Shown here: positions 32,506-41,538 of the stretch, one piece after another
Position numbering within the stretch: the stretch's first letter is position 1
Layout of the letters: each line of letters opens with the position of its first letter
Assembly (NCBI RefSeq): GCF_030486405.1
Contig: NZ_CP129613.1
Location: forward strand, 1,860,001-1,924,000
Source: Mycolicibacterium sp. HK-90
GTDB lineage: Bacteria > Actinomycetota > Actinomycetes > Mycobacteriales > Mycobacteriaceae
Length of the DNA stretch: 64,000 nt
Reading direction: 5' to 3'
Made by a program: the position numbers and the translations under genes
The notes under the pieces: model-generated
Seen by the model: the letters and a program-made list of their open reading frames with translations, nothing else
Told to the model about the DNA's origin: nothing
Database searches by the model: none

Positions 32506-33942
32506 ATGAGGATTCCGTTGCGGAATCTGCGCGTCATTGCGGCACTTTCACTGATCCTGGCCGGTGTCGGTTGTTCGGCTCAGGACGGTGCCGACTCCGC
32601 GGCGACGAGTGCGCCGCCGCCGGAATCGCGTCCGGCGGCGCCGCCCCCGACCCCCGGTCCCGACGGCGGCACGGCACCGGCATCGGTGGATTTCCGCGAT
32701 GTCCGGATCTTCGACGGGCACAGCGACAAACTGTCGGCGCCATCGAATGTGCGGGTCAAGGGCAACCGCATCGAGAAGATCTCGACCGAGCCGCTGCCGG
32801 CCGATCCGTCCGCCACGGTGATCGACGGCGGTGGCCGGACCCTGATGCCGGGCCTGATCGACAACCACTGGCACACGATGCTGGTGCGGCCACCGGTGAC
32901 CCAGTTGACGACCTTGGATCCGGGCTACCTCAACCTGTTGGCGGGCGCCGAGGCCAAGGACACCTTGATGCGCGGGTTCACCACGGTCCGTGATCTGGGC
33001 GGGCCGAGTTTCGGGCTCAAGCGGGCCATCGACGAGGGAGCCGTCGACGGCCCGCGCATCTTCCCGTCCGGCGCGATCATCACCGTCACCAGTGGCCACG
33101 GTGACTTCCGGACGCCCGCTGACCTGCCGCGCACCACCGGCGGAGAGGTGTCTCATCAGGAGGCGCTGGGTGCCGCCATGGTCGCCGACAGTCCCGACGA
33201 GGTGCGGATGCGCACCCGTGAGCAGCTGTTCCAGGGCGCGTCGCAGATCAAGCTGACCGCGGGCGGCGGGGTGTCGTCGCCGCACAGTCCGCTCGACGTC
33301 ACGACGTTCACCGAACCCGAACTGCGCGCCGCCACCGAGGCGGCGGGCAACTGGGGCACGTACGTGACCGTGCACGCCTACACGCCACAGACCATCACTC
33401 AGGCGATCCGCGCCGGTGTGCGGAACATCGAGCACGCGCACCTGATGGACGATGCGACCGCGAAAGAAATGGCGGACAAGGACATCTGGCTCAGCACACA
33501 GCCGATCCCGGCCGAGATGATCGGCGCGTTCCCGCCAGGCTCCGATGAGGCCGCCAAGGCGAGGGAGATCGTCGACGGCGTCGACAACGTCTATCGGCTG
33601 GCCCGCAAGTACAAGATCAAGACGGCCTTCGGTACGGACATCCTGTTCTCGCCGCAACTGGCCCAGAAACAGGGGGCGCTGCTGGCCGGGCTCGGCAAGT
33701 GGTTCTCGCCGGCCGAGACGTTGACGATGGCCACCGGGACCAACGCCGAACTGCTGGCGTTGTCCGGCAAGCGCAGCCCGTATGCCGGCAAGCTCGGTGT
33801 GGTGGAGGAGGGTGCGCTGGCGGATCTGTTGCTGGTCGAGGGCGACCCGCTGGCCCGCCTGGACCTCGTTGCCGATCCGGAACGAAACTTCAAAGTGATC
33901 ATGAAGGACGGGAAAACGTACAAGAACACTTTGGCGTCCTGA
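32506..33942 (+). CDS. Exported amidohydrolase (imidazolonepropionase-like)
   Basis: This 478-residue metal-dependent hydrolase has a hydrophobic N-terminal segment (VIAALSLILAGVGC). The Cys suggests a lipoprotein, although the lipobox is imperfect. Metal-binding motifs: DNHWHTM (HxH pair), the His in YVTVHAYT and IEHAHLMDD, and the Asp in FGTDI. The mature N terminus is Pro/Ala-rich up to about residue 65. Members of this group hydrolyse cyclic amides, dipeptides or related compounds; the substrate is unknown. ATG 32506. An upstream in-frame GTG at 32446 lies inside the previous gene. Confidence 0.83.
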   Translation: MRIPLRNLRVIAALSLILAGVGCSAQDGADSAATSAPPPESRPAAPPPTPGPDGGTAPASVDFRDVRIFDGHSDKLSAPSNVRVKGNRIEKISTEPLPADPSATVIDGGGRTLMPGLIDNHWHTMLVRPPVTQLTTLDPGYLNLLAGAEAKDTLMRGFTTVRDLGGPSFGLKRAIDEGAVDGPRIFPSGAIITVTSGHGDFRTPADLPRTTGGEVSHQEALGAAMVADSPDEVRMRTREQLFQGASQIKLTAGGGVSSPHSPLDVTTFTEPELRAATEAAGNWGTYVTVHAYTPQTITQAIRAGVRNIEHAHLMDDATAKEMADKDIWLSTQPIPAEMIGAFPPGSDEAAKAREIVDGVDNVYRLARKYKIKTAFGTDILFSPQLAQKQGALLAGLGKWFSPAETLTMATGTNAELLALSGKRSPYAGKLGVVEEGALADLLLVEGDPLARLDLVADPERNFKVIMKDGKTYKNTLAS

Positions 33943-33979
33943 GCTGCGGCAGCCGTGGTACGACTAGCTACGGGGCAGT

Positions 33980-33999
33980 AACCTACGGTACCGTAGGTT
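33980..33999. promoter_or_regulatory. Perfect 20-bp palindrome abutting the reductase start
   Basis: AACCTACGGTACCGTAGGTT is fully self-complementary and ends one base before the ATG at 34001. Its outer arms AACCTACG / CGTAGGTT recur in the same arrangement ahead of the desaturase gene at 35165-35184. The position, on top of the expected Shine-Dalgarno region, implies that a bound repressor would block transcription or ribosome access. Confidence 0.7.
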
Positions 34000-34000
34000 C

Positions 34001-35149
34001 ATGGCCAAGAACTCGATCAAGGTCTCGGCCAGCGTGGCCGACACGGTCCGACCGACCATCGCCGGCGCTGATCGCCGCCCCGGCTGGCATGCGTTGCGCC
34101 GCATCGTGGGCCAGGTGACCACACCGCTGCTGCCCGACGATTACCTCAAACTGGCCAACCCGCTGTGGTCGGCCCGGGAATTGCGCGGCCGGGTGGTCGA
34201 GGTTCGGCGGGAGACCGCGGACTCTGCGACCTTGGTGATCAAGCCGGGCTGGGGATTCTCGTTCGACTATCAGCCCGGCCAGTATGTCGGCATCGGCGTG
34301 CTGATCGACGGGCGGTGGCGCTGGCGGTCGTATTCGCTGACCTCGACGCCGGAAAAGGCCGCTGCGGCGGGTGCGCGCACCATTGCGATCACGGTCAAGG
34401 CGATGCCCGAGGGGTTCTTGTCGACGCACCTGGTCGACGGCCTGCGTCCAGGAACCGTGGTGCGGTTGGCCGCGCCGCAGGGCAACTTCGTCATGCCCGA
34501 TCCGGCGCCGGCGTCGGTGTTGTTCGTGACGGCGGGCTCGGGCATCACCCCGGTGATGTCGATGCTGCGCACTTTGGTGCGCCGCGACCAGATCACCGAC
34601 ATCGTGCACGTGCATTCCGCGCCAACGGAATCCGACGTGATGTTCGGTTCGGAACTGGCCGCGCTGCACGACGCACATCCGGGCTACCGACTGTTGTTGC
34701 GCAGCACGCGGGCCGAGGGCAGGCTGGATCTGGCGCAGCTCGCCGACGTGGTTCCCGATTGGCGGGAGCGACAGGCCTGGGCGTGTGGGCCGGAAGGCAT
34801 GCTCAACGACGCCGAACGGGTGTGGGAGGCCGCCGGTATCGCCGACAGCCTTCATCTGGAACGGTTCGCGGTGTCGCGGGCGGCGCCGCACGGCGCCGGG
34901 GGCACGGTGACGTTCGAGCGCAGCGGCAAGGAGGTCACCATCGACGGCGCGACGCCGTTGATGGACGCGGGGGAGCAGGTCGGGATCCGGATGCCGTTCG
35001 GCTGCCGGATGGGGATCTGTCAGTCGTGTGTGGTCGGTCTGGTCGACGGGCATGTGCGTGACTTGCGCACCGGCGTCGAGCACGACCCGGGCACCCGGAT
35101 CCAGACGTGCGTTTCCGCCGCTTCCGGCGACTGCGTCCTGGACGTCTAA
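34001..35149 (+). CDS. Ferredoxin-NAD(P)H reductase-type electron donor (flavin + 2Fe-2S, Rv3230c-like)
   Basis: This 382-residue modular oxidoreductase supplies electrons to the desaturase downstream. FAD-binding domain: [11 protein letters not shown] (RxYS). NAD(P)H-binding domain: [17 protein letters not shown], and [11 protein letters not shown]. Plant-type 2Fe-2S domain at the C terminus: the Cys in [14 protein letters not shown] and a later Cys in IQTCVSAA. In M. tuberculosis, Rv3230c supports DesA3 stearoyl-CoA desaturation. ATG 34001 directly after the palindrome. The desaturase follows after 68 bp with its own palindrome. Confidence 0.93.
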   Translation: MAKNSIKVSASVADTVRPTIAGADRRPGWHALRRIVGQVTTPLLPDDYLKLANPLWSARELRGRVVEVRRETADSATLVIKPGWGFSFDYQPGQYVGIGVLIDGRWRWRSYSLTSTPEKAAAAGARTIAITVKAMPEGFLSTHLVDGLRPGTVVRLAAPQGNFVMPDPAPASVLFVTAGSGITPVMSMLRTLVRRDQITDIVHVHSAPTESDVMFGSELAALHDAHPGYRLLLRSTRAEGRLDLAQLADVVPDWRERQAWACGPEGMLNDAERVWEAAGIADSLHLERFAVSRAAPHGAGGTVTFERSGKEVTIDGATPLMDAGEQVGIRMPFGCRMGICQSCVVGLVDGHVRDLRTGVEHDPGTRIQTCVSAASGDCVLDV

Positions 35150-35152
35150 ACT

Positions 35153-35200
35153 TTACTGGCTAGTAACCTACGGAGTCGTAGGTTACGCTACCGTAGGTAA
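35153..35200. promoter_or_regulatory. desA3 operator region with repeated dyads
   Basis: The region holds TTACTGGCTAGTAA (35153-35166). Overlapping that is the palindrome AACCTACG-GAGT-CGTAGGTT (35165-35184; with GT/AC flanks 24 bp). Next comes a half-site CCGTAGGTAA (35191-35200). The 8-base arms are identical to those at 33980-33999. The half-site ends two bases before the Shine-Dalgarno GAGAGGAGG. This looks like an operator array that represses the desaturase. Confidence 0.7.
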
Positions 35201-35217
35201 TTGAGAGGAGGCTGACG

Positions 35218-36456
35218 ATGGCAGTAACCGACGTTCCCGCATTCGCGCATCTCACCGATGCCGACATCGAGAACCTGGGCATCGAACTCGACGCAATCCG
35301 GCAAGACATCGAAGACTCCCGCGGTGAGCGCGATGCGCGCTACATCCGCCGCACCATCGCGGCGCAACGTGCGCTCGACGTCGCCGGCCGCGTCATGCTC
35401 GCGGCGAGCTCGAAGCGCTCCGCATGGTGGGCGGGCACCGTGACCCTGGGCGTGGCCAAGATCATCGAGAACATGGAGATCGGCCACAACGTCATGCACG
35501 GCCAGTGGGACTGGATGAACGATCCCGAGATTCACTCCTCGTCGTGGGAGTGGGACATGAGCGGGGCGTCCAAGCACTGGCGGTTCACCCATAACTTCAT
35601 GCACCACAAGTACACCAACATCCTCGGCATGGACGACGACGTGGGCTACGGCGTCATCCGCGTCACCCGGGATGCCAAGTGGAAGCCGTTCAACCTCTAC
35701 GGCAACCTGCTGTTCAACACCCTTCTCGCGATCGGTTTCGAGTGGGGCGTCGGGTTGCAGCACCTGGAGCTCGGCAAGATCTTCAAGGGGCGCGACAACC
35801 GCAACGCCACCCTGGTCCGCATGCGTGAGTTCGGCGTCAAGGCCGGACATCAGCTGGCCAAGGACTACGTGGTGTGGCCGGCGCTGACGTCACTGTCGCC
35901 GGGCGCGACCTTCAAGTCGACGCTGAAGGCCAATGCGGTGGCCAACGTGATCCGCAACGTGTGGGCCAACGCGGTGATCTTCTGTGGCCATTTCCCCGAT
36001 GGCGCAGAGAAATTCACCAAGACCGACATGGTGGGTGAGTCCAGGGGGCAGTGGTATCTGCGCCAGATGCTGGGCAGTGCCAACTTCAACTCGGGTCCGG
36101 CGCTGGCCTTCATGAGCGGCAACCTGAGCTACCAGATCGAGCATCACCTGTTCCCGGATCTGCCGAGCAATCGGTACGCCGAGATCGGGGTCCGGGTGCG
36201 GGCACTGTGCGACAAGTACGACCTGCCCTACACCACGGGTCCCTTCCTGGTGCAGTACGGCAAGACCTGGCGCACGATCGCCAAGCTGTCGCTGCCGGAC
36301 CGGTTCCTGAAGGACACGGCCGACAACGCCCCGGAGACCCGCAGCGAGCGGATGTTCACGGAGCTCGACGGGTACGGCATCACCGACCCGACGACCGGAC
36401 GCCGCCGCGGCCTGAAGACGGCCATCGCGACGGTGCGCGGCTGGCGCCGCAAGTAG
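35218..36456 (+). CDS. desA3: Stearoyl-CoA delta-9 desaturase DesA3
   Basis: This 412-residue integral-membrane diiron desaturase introduces the delta-9 double bond into stearoyl-CoA to give oleoyl-CoA. His boxes: GHNVMHG, HNFMHHK and YQIEHHLFPDLP, the standard acyl-CoA desaturase set. Hydrophobic stretches are less obvious than in animal forms. ATG 35218 with GAGAGGAGG seven bases upstream. It follows the reductase gene, its probable electron donor. An IS30 element begins seven bases after the stop. Confidence 0.95.
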   Translation: MAVTDVPAFAHLTDADIENLGIELDAIRQDIEDSRGERDARYIRRTIAAQRALDVAGRVMLAASSKRSAWWAGTVTLGVAKIIENMEIGHNVMHGQWDWMNDPEIHSSSWEWDMSGASKHWRFTHNFMHHKYTNILGMDDDVGYGVIRVTRDAKWKPFNLYGNLLFNTLLAIGFEWGVGLQHLELGKIFKGRDNRNATLVRMREFGVKAGHQLAKDYVVWPALTSLSPGATFKSTLKANAVANVIRNVWANAVIFCGHFPDGAEKFTKTDMVGESRGQWYLRQMLGSANFNSGPALAFMSGNLSYQIEHHLFPDLPSNRYAEIGVRVRALCDKYDLPYTTGPFLVQYGKTWRTIAKLSLPDRFLKDTADNAPETRSERMFTELDGYGITDPTTGRRRGLKTAIATVRGWRRK

Positions 36457-36463
36457 GTTCCCT

Positions 36464-36485
36464 TCGAACGTGAACTTGTTGTCGA
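36464..36485 (+). repeat. IS30 left inverted repeat
   Basis: A 22-bp terminal repeat, identical to the reverse complement of 37832-37853. It begins TCGAACGTG and ends TTGTCGA. Confidence 0.92.
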
Positions 36486-36510
36486 CGATTTGCTCTTGGG
36501 TTCAAGGCGT

Positions 36511-37767
36511 CTATGCAACAGCGGGTGGTTTGAACGGGTTGGACAGTAGCGCGTCGAGGGTTTCGGCGGGTGTTTTCCAGCCCAGCGTCTTGCGTGGGCG
36601 GTTATTGAGCTTGGCGGCAACGTAGTCGAGGTAGTCGGCTGGAAACACCGAGAGGTCGGCGCCTTTGGCAAAGTACTGGCGCAGCAGACCGTTGGTGTTC
36701 TCGTTGGTGCCGCGCTGCCACGGAGAGTGTGGATCGCAGAAGTAGATGTCCAATTCGGCGGCCTTGGCGATGGCCGCGTGGTTGGCCATTTCCTTGCCCT
36801 GGTCCCAGGTCAGAGTGCGGCGCAGGATCGCTGGCAGCTGAGCCATCTTGGCCACGATCGCGTCCTGAACGGCTTCGGCGGTGTGTCCGTCGGGCAGATG
36901 CAGCAGCATCACAAAGCGGGAGGTCCGTTCGACGACGGTGCCGATCGCCGACCCCGAAACGGTGCTGCCCAGGATGAGATCGCCCTCCCAGTGCCCGGGT
37001 ATCGCGCGGTCGGCGGCCTCGGCGGGGCGCTCGCTGATGTTGACCATGTCGCGGATGCGTCCGCGGCGCTCATCGGGGCGTCGTTGAGGCTGGCGCAGCG
37101 CCCGCCCGGTACGCAGGCAGGTGTGCAACTCACGGCGCAGACTGCCCTTGCCCTGCAAGTAGATTGACCGATAGATGGTCTCAGGGGACACCCGCATCTC
37201 CGCATCGTCGGGAAAGTCCAACGGTAACCGCTTGGCGATCTGCTCGGGACTGTGCTCATCGAGCAGCCTGGCCTGCACCTCATCGTGCAACGCGGTATTG
37301 CATGCCAGCTTTCCCCGTTGCGGGCGGCGCGCCCGCTCATCGGAGCGGGACTGCGCCACCATCGCGTCGTAGCGGACTCGTGCGTTCTTGCCGCTCTGCC
37401 GCGCCCCGAACGCCTCCTTGCGCCGATATCCGGACTTGCGTCCGTCGTTGTGGTTGACACCGTTGGTGTCGAGTTCGTACTTGATTGTCGAGGCAGGCCG
37501 GCCCAGCCGCTTGCCAATCGAATTCAGTGACTCGTTGGCGTTGACCCCCACCTCGATCTGGATACGGTCAGCCAGCGTCAGCCGCGGCCGAGGTCCCGAC
37601 GCCGAGGGCGTGCGCAGTTGAGGATTCACCCCGCCAGCGTTGGCGAACCAGTTAACTCCAGTAGTGCGCGACACGCCGATTGCCGCTGCGGCCTCGCCAG
37701 GGCTGCAACCCCAGCTGACATGACACCAGAATTCACGAACTACAGACGACAACGGTGGACGTGGCAC
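36511..37767 (-). CDS. IS30-family transposase
   Basis: The 418-residue transposase has an N-terminal helix-turn-helix (CSPGEAAAAIGVSRTTGVNWF) and a second one with ESLNSIGKRLGRPASTIKYEL. The DDE core contains the first Asp in GHWEGDLILG, the second Asp in LTWDQGKEM and the Glu in WQRGTNENTNGLLRQYFPKG-like sequence (here FAKG). No stop codon, frameshift or truncation is visible, so it is probably active. GTG start at 37767. The gene fills the IS, with 26-86 bp to the ends. Confidence 0.95.
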   Translation of the reverse strand: MPRPPLSSVVREFWCHVSWGCSPGEAAAAIGVSRTTGVNWFANAGGVNPQLRTPSASGPRPRLTLADRIQIEVGVNANESLNSIGKRLGRPASTIKYELDTNGVNHNDGRKSGYRRKEAFGARQSGKNARVRYDAMVAQSRSDERARRPQRGKLACNTALHDEVQARLLDEHSPEQIAKRLPLDFPDDAEMRVSPETIYRSIYLQGKGSLRRELHTCLRTGRALRQPQRRPDERRGRIRDMVNISERPAEAADRAIPGHWEGDLILGSTVSGSAIGTVVERTSRFVMLLHLPDGHTAEAVQDAIVAKMAQLPAILRRTLTWDQGKEMANHAAIAKAAELDIYFCDPHSPWQRGTNENTNGLLRQYFAKGADLSVFPADYLDYVAAKLNNRPRKTLGWKTPAETLDALLSNPFKPPAVA

Positions 37768-37831
37768 AGCAGCTCACTCCAATCAGAATCAGCTGCTGTT
37801 GCATCGACGCTTAGAAACCGCCGCTGGCGGA

Positions 37832-37853
37832 TCGACAACAAGTTCACGTTCGA
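37832..37853 (+). repeat. IS30 right inverted repeat
   Basis: A 22-bp terminal repeat, perfectly complementary to 36464-36485. It ends 40 bp upstream of the start of the secreted-protein gene. Confidence 0.92.
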
Positions 37854-37893
37854 CGCACAGCGCGTCTTCAGTCGCCGCTCATATCCTTCGCTC

Positions 37894-38295
37894 GTGAAGA
37901 AGATGCTCGCGGCCGCAATGGTGCTTGGTGCTTCCGCCGTCCCGGTCGGCATGGTGTCCACCGGGGTCGCGTCCGCCGACGACTACTCCGGCCAGAAGTA
38001 CTCCGACGTGCAATCGGAGCTGACCGACGCCGGGATGAAAGGCGTGATTGCCTCCCGCTCGGGCGATTCGGTGTCCGATGACGACTGCGTGGTGACGCAC
38101 GCGGAGAAGGCGCACTGGCACAAGGGCGACGATTTCGCCCCGGTCAGCGACACCGAATTGCTCAGCCTGAACTGCAACGCCGGGGTGGCCACGGCCAAGA
38201 CGCCGGGCAACTCAGCCGCCAGCCCAGAGGGACGGGCCGCCATCGCGCAGGCCAAGCAGCAGGCGCAGGAGGAGCAGGCCAAGGCCAAGCACTGA
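37894..38295 (+). CDS. Small secreted protein, PASTA-like
   Basis: This is a 133-residue exported protein. Signal peptide: KKMLAAAMVLGASAVPVG to about residue 29 (VASA-DD). The mature part starts with YSGQKYSDVQSELTDAGMKGVIASRSGDSV, which resembles a single PASTA-like repeat, then a Cys pair (DDDCVV and LNCNAG). The tail is rich in Ala, Gln and Lys (AKQQAQEEQAKAKH). The function is unknown. GTG 37894 gives a standard signal peptide. The frame is open upstream into the IS30 end, which is not coding. Its promoter is probably interrupted by the IS. Confidence 0.78.
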   Translation: MKKMLAAAMVLGASAVPVGMVSTGVASADDYSGQKYSDVQSELTDAGMKGVIASRSGDSVSDDDCVVTHAEKAHWHKGDDFAPVSDTELLSLNCNAGVATAKTPGNSAASPEGRAAIAQAKQQAQEEQAKAKH

Positions 38296-38310
38296 CCTCC
38301 GCGCACCGCG

Positions 38311-39117
38311 TCACATGTTGATGTCCCACACCTTCGGCCAATCCTTGCCGCGGAACGCCGCGTCGGTGCCGCCGTCGACGAAGATGACGGACCCGACGAA
38401 GTAGGTCGCCTCGGGTCCCAGCAGGAATGCCACCAGCGAGGCCACCTCTTCGGGCCGTCCACCGCGTCCGGCCGGGATGGTTTTGAGGAACTGCTCCATC
38501 CCCTCACCGATCAGCGGGTCCTTGCGGCCCTCCTGGGTCATGGGGGTGTCGATGAGGCCGGGCGCGATCGCGTTGAGCCGGATGCCCTCGGCGATGTATT
38601 CCGCGGCCTTCGTGCGTGCGTAGTAGGCCAGCGCGGCCTTGGTCGCCGGATAGGCCTGCAGCGCTGCGAAATCACCATAGGTGGAGGCGACGGTGTTGGC
38701 GCCCACCTCGTCGCCGGCCAGGCAGGCATCCGCCAGCTCGACGGGCCAATTCGGCTGGGTGGTCGTCGAATTGGAACTGATCAGCACCGCCGAGGCGTTC
38801 TCTCGGTTGGCCAGCAGCGGGCGCAGACCCTCCAGCAGCTCGATCGCGCCGAAGTAGTTGACGGCGATGAGCAGATGCGCCGGACGGCCGGTAGCGGCCG
38901 CCAGCCCGGCGAACGGGACGAAGCCGTCGATGCCGCCGTCGGCCAACTCGGTGACCTTCGCGATGGCCTCGGCGCGCCCGTCCGCGGTGCTCAGATCCAC
39001 GGTCACGTCGGCATCTCGCAGGTCCACGCCGATCACCCGATGACCGTCGGATTCCAGCCGTTTCTTGGTGGCCGCGCCGAGTCCGGAGGCGCTGCCGGTG
39101 AGAACGTAAGTAGCCAC
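38311..39117 (-). CDS. Short-chain dehydrogenase/reductase, 3-alpha-hydroxysteroid dehydrogenase-like
   Basis: This 268-residue NAD(P)-dependent SDR has cofactor motif TGSASGLG, ISSNSTTTQPN at the catalytic Ser region and the YPATK catalytic tetrad element. The ADACLAGDE insertion before the active site resembles the 3-alpha-hydroxysteroid dehydrogenase/carbonyl reductase subgroup. The substrate is not certain. GTG start at 39117 directly precedes ATYVLTGSASG. The track frame upstream is unlikely to be coding. Next to rsgA on the same strand, 67 bp apart. Confidence 0.86.
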   Translation of the reverse strand: MATYVLTGSASGLGAATKKRLESDGHRVIGVDLRDADVTVDLSTADGRAEAIAKVTELADGGIDGFVPFAGLAAATGRPAHLLIAVNYFGAIELLEGLRPLLANRENASAVLISSNSTTTQPNWPVELADACLAGDEVGANTVASTYGDFAALQAYPATKAALAYYARTKAAEYIAEGIRLNAIAPGLIDTPMTQEGRKDPLIGEGMEQFLKTIPAGRGGRPEEVASLVAFLLGPEATYFVGSVIFVDGGTDAAFRGKDWPKVWDINM

Positions 39118-39184
39118 GATCAGCGACCATAGCGTGCCGCGATGGTCAGACGAGCCGATGTGCCGCACAGCGGTACATCAGAGG

Positions 39185-40174
39185 TCAACTCTCTTTCAGT
39201 ACCGCCAGCAGCCGTCGAGCGGCAGCGACCCGGCCGGCCGCGGGCCCGGACAAGGTGTCGAGCGCACATTCCGGATCGGCGGGCGGGCCCATGTGCCCGC
39301 AGCCGCGCGGACAATCCTCGATGGTCTCGGCCAGATCCGAGAACGCCAGGATCACGTCGTCGGGCTGGATGTGGGCCAGGCCGAACGACCGGATCCCGGG
39401 AGTGTCGATCACCCAACCCGCGCCGTCGAGTGGCAGCGCCACCGACTGGGTGGAGGTGTGTTTGCCTTTACCCACCCCGGATACCTCGCCTGTTGCCCGG
39501 TCTGCCTCGGGGACAAGGCGATTCACCAGGGTCGACTTGCCGACCCCGGAATGCCCGAGGAATACGGTCACCCGATCGCTCAGCATCGGTGCGACGACGT
39601 CGAGCGGATCCTCCCGGCCCGCCGTGACGATGGTGAGATCCAGGTCGGAGAATTGCGCGGCAAACGCCTCGGGTGGGGCCAGGTCGGATTTCGTCAGGCA
39701 CAGAATGGGTTTCAGCCCACCGGCGTACGCGGCGATCAGGGTTCGCTCGACGAACCCGGTGCGCGGCGGCGGGTCGGCCAGTGCCACCACGATCAACAGT
39801 TGGTCGGCGTTGGCGACCACCACGCGTTCGGTCGAATCGTCGTCATCGGCGGTGCGGCGCAACACCGTTCGCCGCTCACCGCGACGAACGATCCGGGCCA
39901 GGGTGTCCGGCCGCCCGGACAGGTCGCCGACGATGTCGACGTCGTCGCCGACCACGATCGGGGTGCGGCCGAGTTCCCGGGCGCGCATCGCCACGACGCG
40001 GTGATGCGGGTCGCGGTCCAGGGCGCAACCCCAGCGGCCGCGGTCGACGGTCACCACCATCGCAGACTGGGCGTCGGCATGGTCCGGCCGGATCTTGGTG
40101 CGCGGCCGGGTACCGCGACCCGGCCTGATCCGGACATCGGACTCGTCGTAATCCCGTGCGCCCAAGTGGTTCAC
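39185..40174 (-). CDS. rsgA: Ribosome small subunit-dependent GTPase RsgA
   Basis: This 329-residue circularly permuted GTPase matures the 30S subunit. N-terminal OB-fold (about residues 1-95), then G4 (CLTKSDL) before G1 (LGHSGVGKSTLVN), followed by G3 (VIDTPGIRSFG). The C-terminal zinc domain has Cys ligands CPRGCGHMGPPADPEC. GTG start at 40174 overlaps the last base of the aroA stop (TAGTG). The upstream open frame in the aroA region is only coincidental. Operon aroA-rsgA is conserved in mycobacteria. Confidence 0.96.
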   Translation of the reverse strand: MNHLGARDYDESDVRIRPGRGTRPRTKIRPDHADAQSAMVVTVDRGRWGCALDRDPHHRVVAMRARELGRTPIVVGDDVDIVGDLSGRPDTLARIVRRGERRTVLRRTADDDDSTERVVVANADQLLIVVALADPPPRTGFVERTLIAAYAGGLKPILCLTKSDLAPPEAFAAQFSDLDLTIVTAGREDPLDVVAPMLSDRVTVFLGHSGVGKSTLVNRLVPEADRATGEVSGVGKGKHTSTQSVALPLDGAGWVIDTPGIRSFGLAHIQPDDVILAFSDLAETIEDCPRGCGHMGPPADPECALDTLSGPAAGRVAAARRLLAVLKES

Positions 40175-41472
40175 TACCCCCTCGCGGGCGGGTCGCCCGC
40201 CAGCATCTGGACCCACATCAGCGGGAAATCGGGCAGGGTCTTGGCGGTGGTCTCGATGTTCTCCACTTCCACACCGGGTACCCGGAGGCCGATGATCGCC
40301 CCGGCTGTGGCCATCCGGTGATCGGCGTAGGAGCGCCAGGTACCGCCGTGCAGCGGACGAGCCGTGATGAGCAGGCCGTCCTCGGTCTCGGCGCATTCGC
40401 CGCCGAGGCCGTTGATCTCGGCCGTCAGCGCCGCGAGCCGGTCGGTCTCGTGGCCGCGGAGATGGGCGATACCCCGCAGCCGCGAGGTGGCGCCGTCGCG
40501 AGCCAGTGCGGCCAGCGCGGCCACCGTCGGCGCCAGCTCGCCGACATCGTGCAGATCGGCCTCGAATCCGTCATAGCCCCCGGCGCCACTGACCTCCAGA
40601 TGCGAATCAGCTTGGCGAACAGTCGCATTCACCTTCGCGAGCAGGTCGAGGATGGTGTCCGCCGGTTGGATGCTGACCGACGGCCACCCGGCGATCCGCA
40701 CCGTTCCGCCGGTGACGATCGCGGCGGCGAGGAAGGGCGTGGAGTTGGACAGGTCCGGCTCGATGCTCCAGTCCCGTGCGGCGACCGGCCCGGGGGAGAC
40801 CCGCCAGCGGTTGGGGACGGAGTCGTCGACCTGCACCCCGGCGTCGCGCAACATGGCTACCGTCATCGCCACGTGCGGGGCCGACGGCACCGAGGTTCCG
40901 GTGTGCACGATGGTGAGGCCATCGCTGAAGGTGGCACCGGACAACAACAGCCCGGAAACGAACTGGGACGACCCTGACGCGTCGATCTCGACGGTGCCTC
41001 CGGCCACGGTGCCGCGACCGCGCACCGCGAAGGGCAGGCTGTCGCCGTCCACGTCGACGCCCAGGCTGCGCAGTCCGTCGAGCAATGGGGAGATCGGCCG
41101 GGACCGGGCCTGTTCGTCGCCGTCGAAGGTCACCGAGGCAGTGCCCACCGCGGCCACCGGCGGCACGAACCGCAACACGGTGCCGGCCAGCCCGCAGTCG
41201 ACCCGGGCCCCGGGGGCCGGGCCGATACCGCCGCTGACCGTCAGCTCGGTGTCGTCGTCTTCGGCCGCCCGGACCGTGACGCCGAGGGTGCGGATCGCGT
41301 CGATCATCAGATCGGTGTCGCGGCTGCGTAACGCGCCGCGGATCGTCGAGGTGCCCTGTGCGGTGGCCAGCGCGGCCAGCACGAGCGCGCGATTGGTCAG
41401 GGACTTGGACCCGGGCACCGTCACCGTGGCGTCGACGGGGGCCGTCGTCGTCGGAGCCGGCCAGTGGGTCAT
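40174..41472 (-). CDS. aroA: 5-enolpyruvylshikimate-3-phosphate synthase
   Basis: This 432-residue enzyme makes EPSP from shikimate-3-phosphate and PEP, a step to aromatic amino acids. Motifs: [17 protein letters not shown] at about residue 20, the LRSRDTDLM arginine region, [13 protein letters not shown], and an RGHETDRL segment near the C terminus. ATG 41472 is preceded by GAGGAGCAG. The alternative start at 41493 adds seven residues. Divergent from the SRAP gene (67 bp). The aroQ gene for another pathway step is 20 kb away. Confidence 0.97.
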   Translation of the reverse strand: MTHWPAPTTTAPVDATVTVPGSKSLTNRALVLAALATAQGTSTIRGALRSRDTDLMIDAIRTLGVTVRAAEDDDTELTVSGGIGPAPGARVDCGLAGTVLRFVPPVAAVGTASVTFDGDEQARSRPISPLLDGLRSLGVDVDGDSLPFAVRGRGTVAGGTVEIDASGSSQFVSGLLLSGATFSDGLTIVHTGTSVPSAPHVAMTVAMLRDAGVQVDDSVPNRWRVSPGPVAARDWSIEPDLSNSTPFLAAAIVTGGTVRIAGWPSVSIQPADTILDLLAKVNATVRQADSHLEVSGAGGYDGFEADLHDVGELAPTVAALAALARDGATSRLRGIAHLRGHETDRLAALTAEINGLGGECAETEDGLLITARPLHGGTWRSYADHRMATAGAIIGLRVPGVEVENIETTAKTLPDFPLMWVQMLAGDPPARG

Positions 41473-41538
41473 CTGCTCCTCACGTGCGCTCACGCTCTAT
41501 ATCCTGCCTTGTCCGCGGATTCTGCAACCATGGGCACT

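Larger units (their letters stand above)
36464..37853 (-). mobile_element. Complete IS30-family insertion sequence
   Basis: The element is 1390 bp with one transposase gene. The ends are perfect 22-bp inverted repeats (36464-36485 and 37832-37853, starting TCGAACGTGAAC). A second, subterminal inverted repeat (36507-36521 and 37796-37810) matches at 14 of 15 positions. I found no obvious target-site duplication in the 2-3 bp next to the ends. It lies between desA3 and a secreted-protein gene, and the flanking genes remain intact. Confidence 0.93.
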
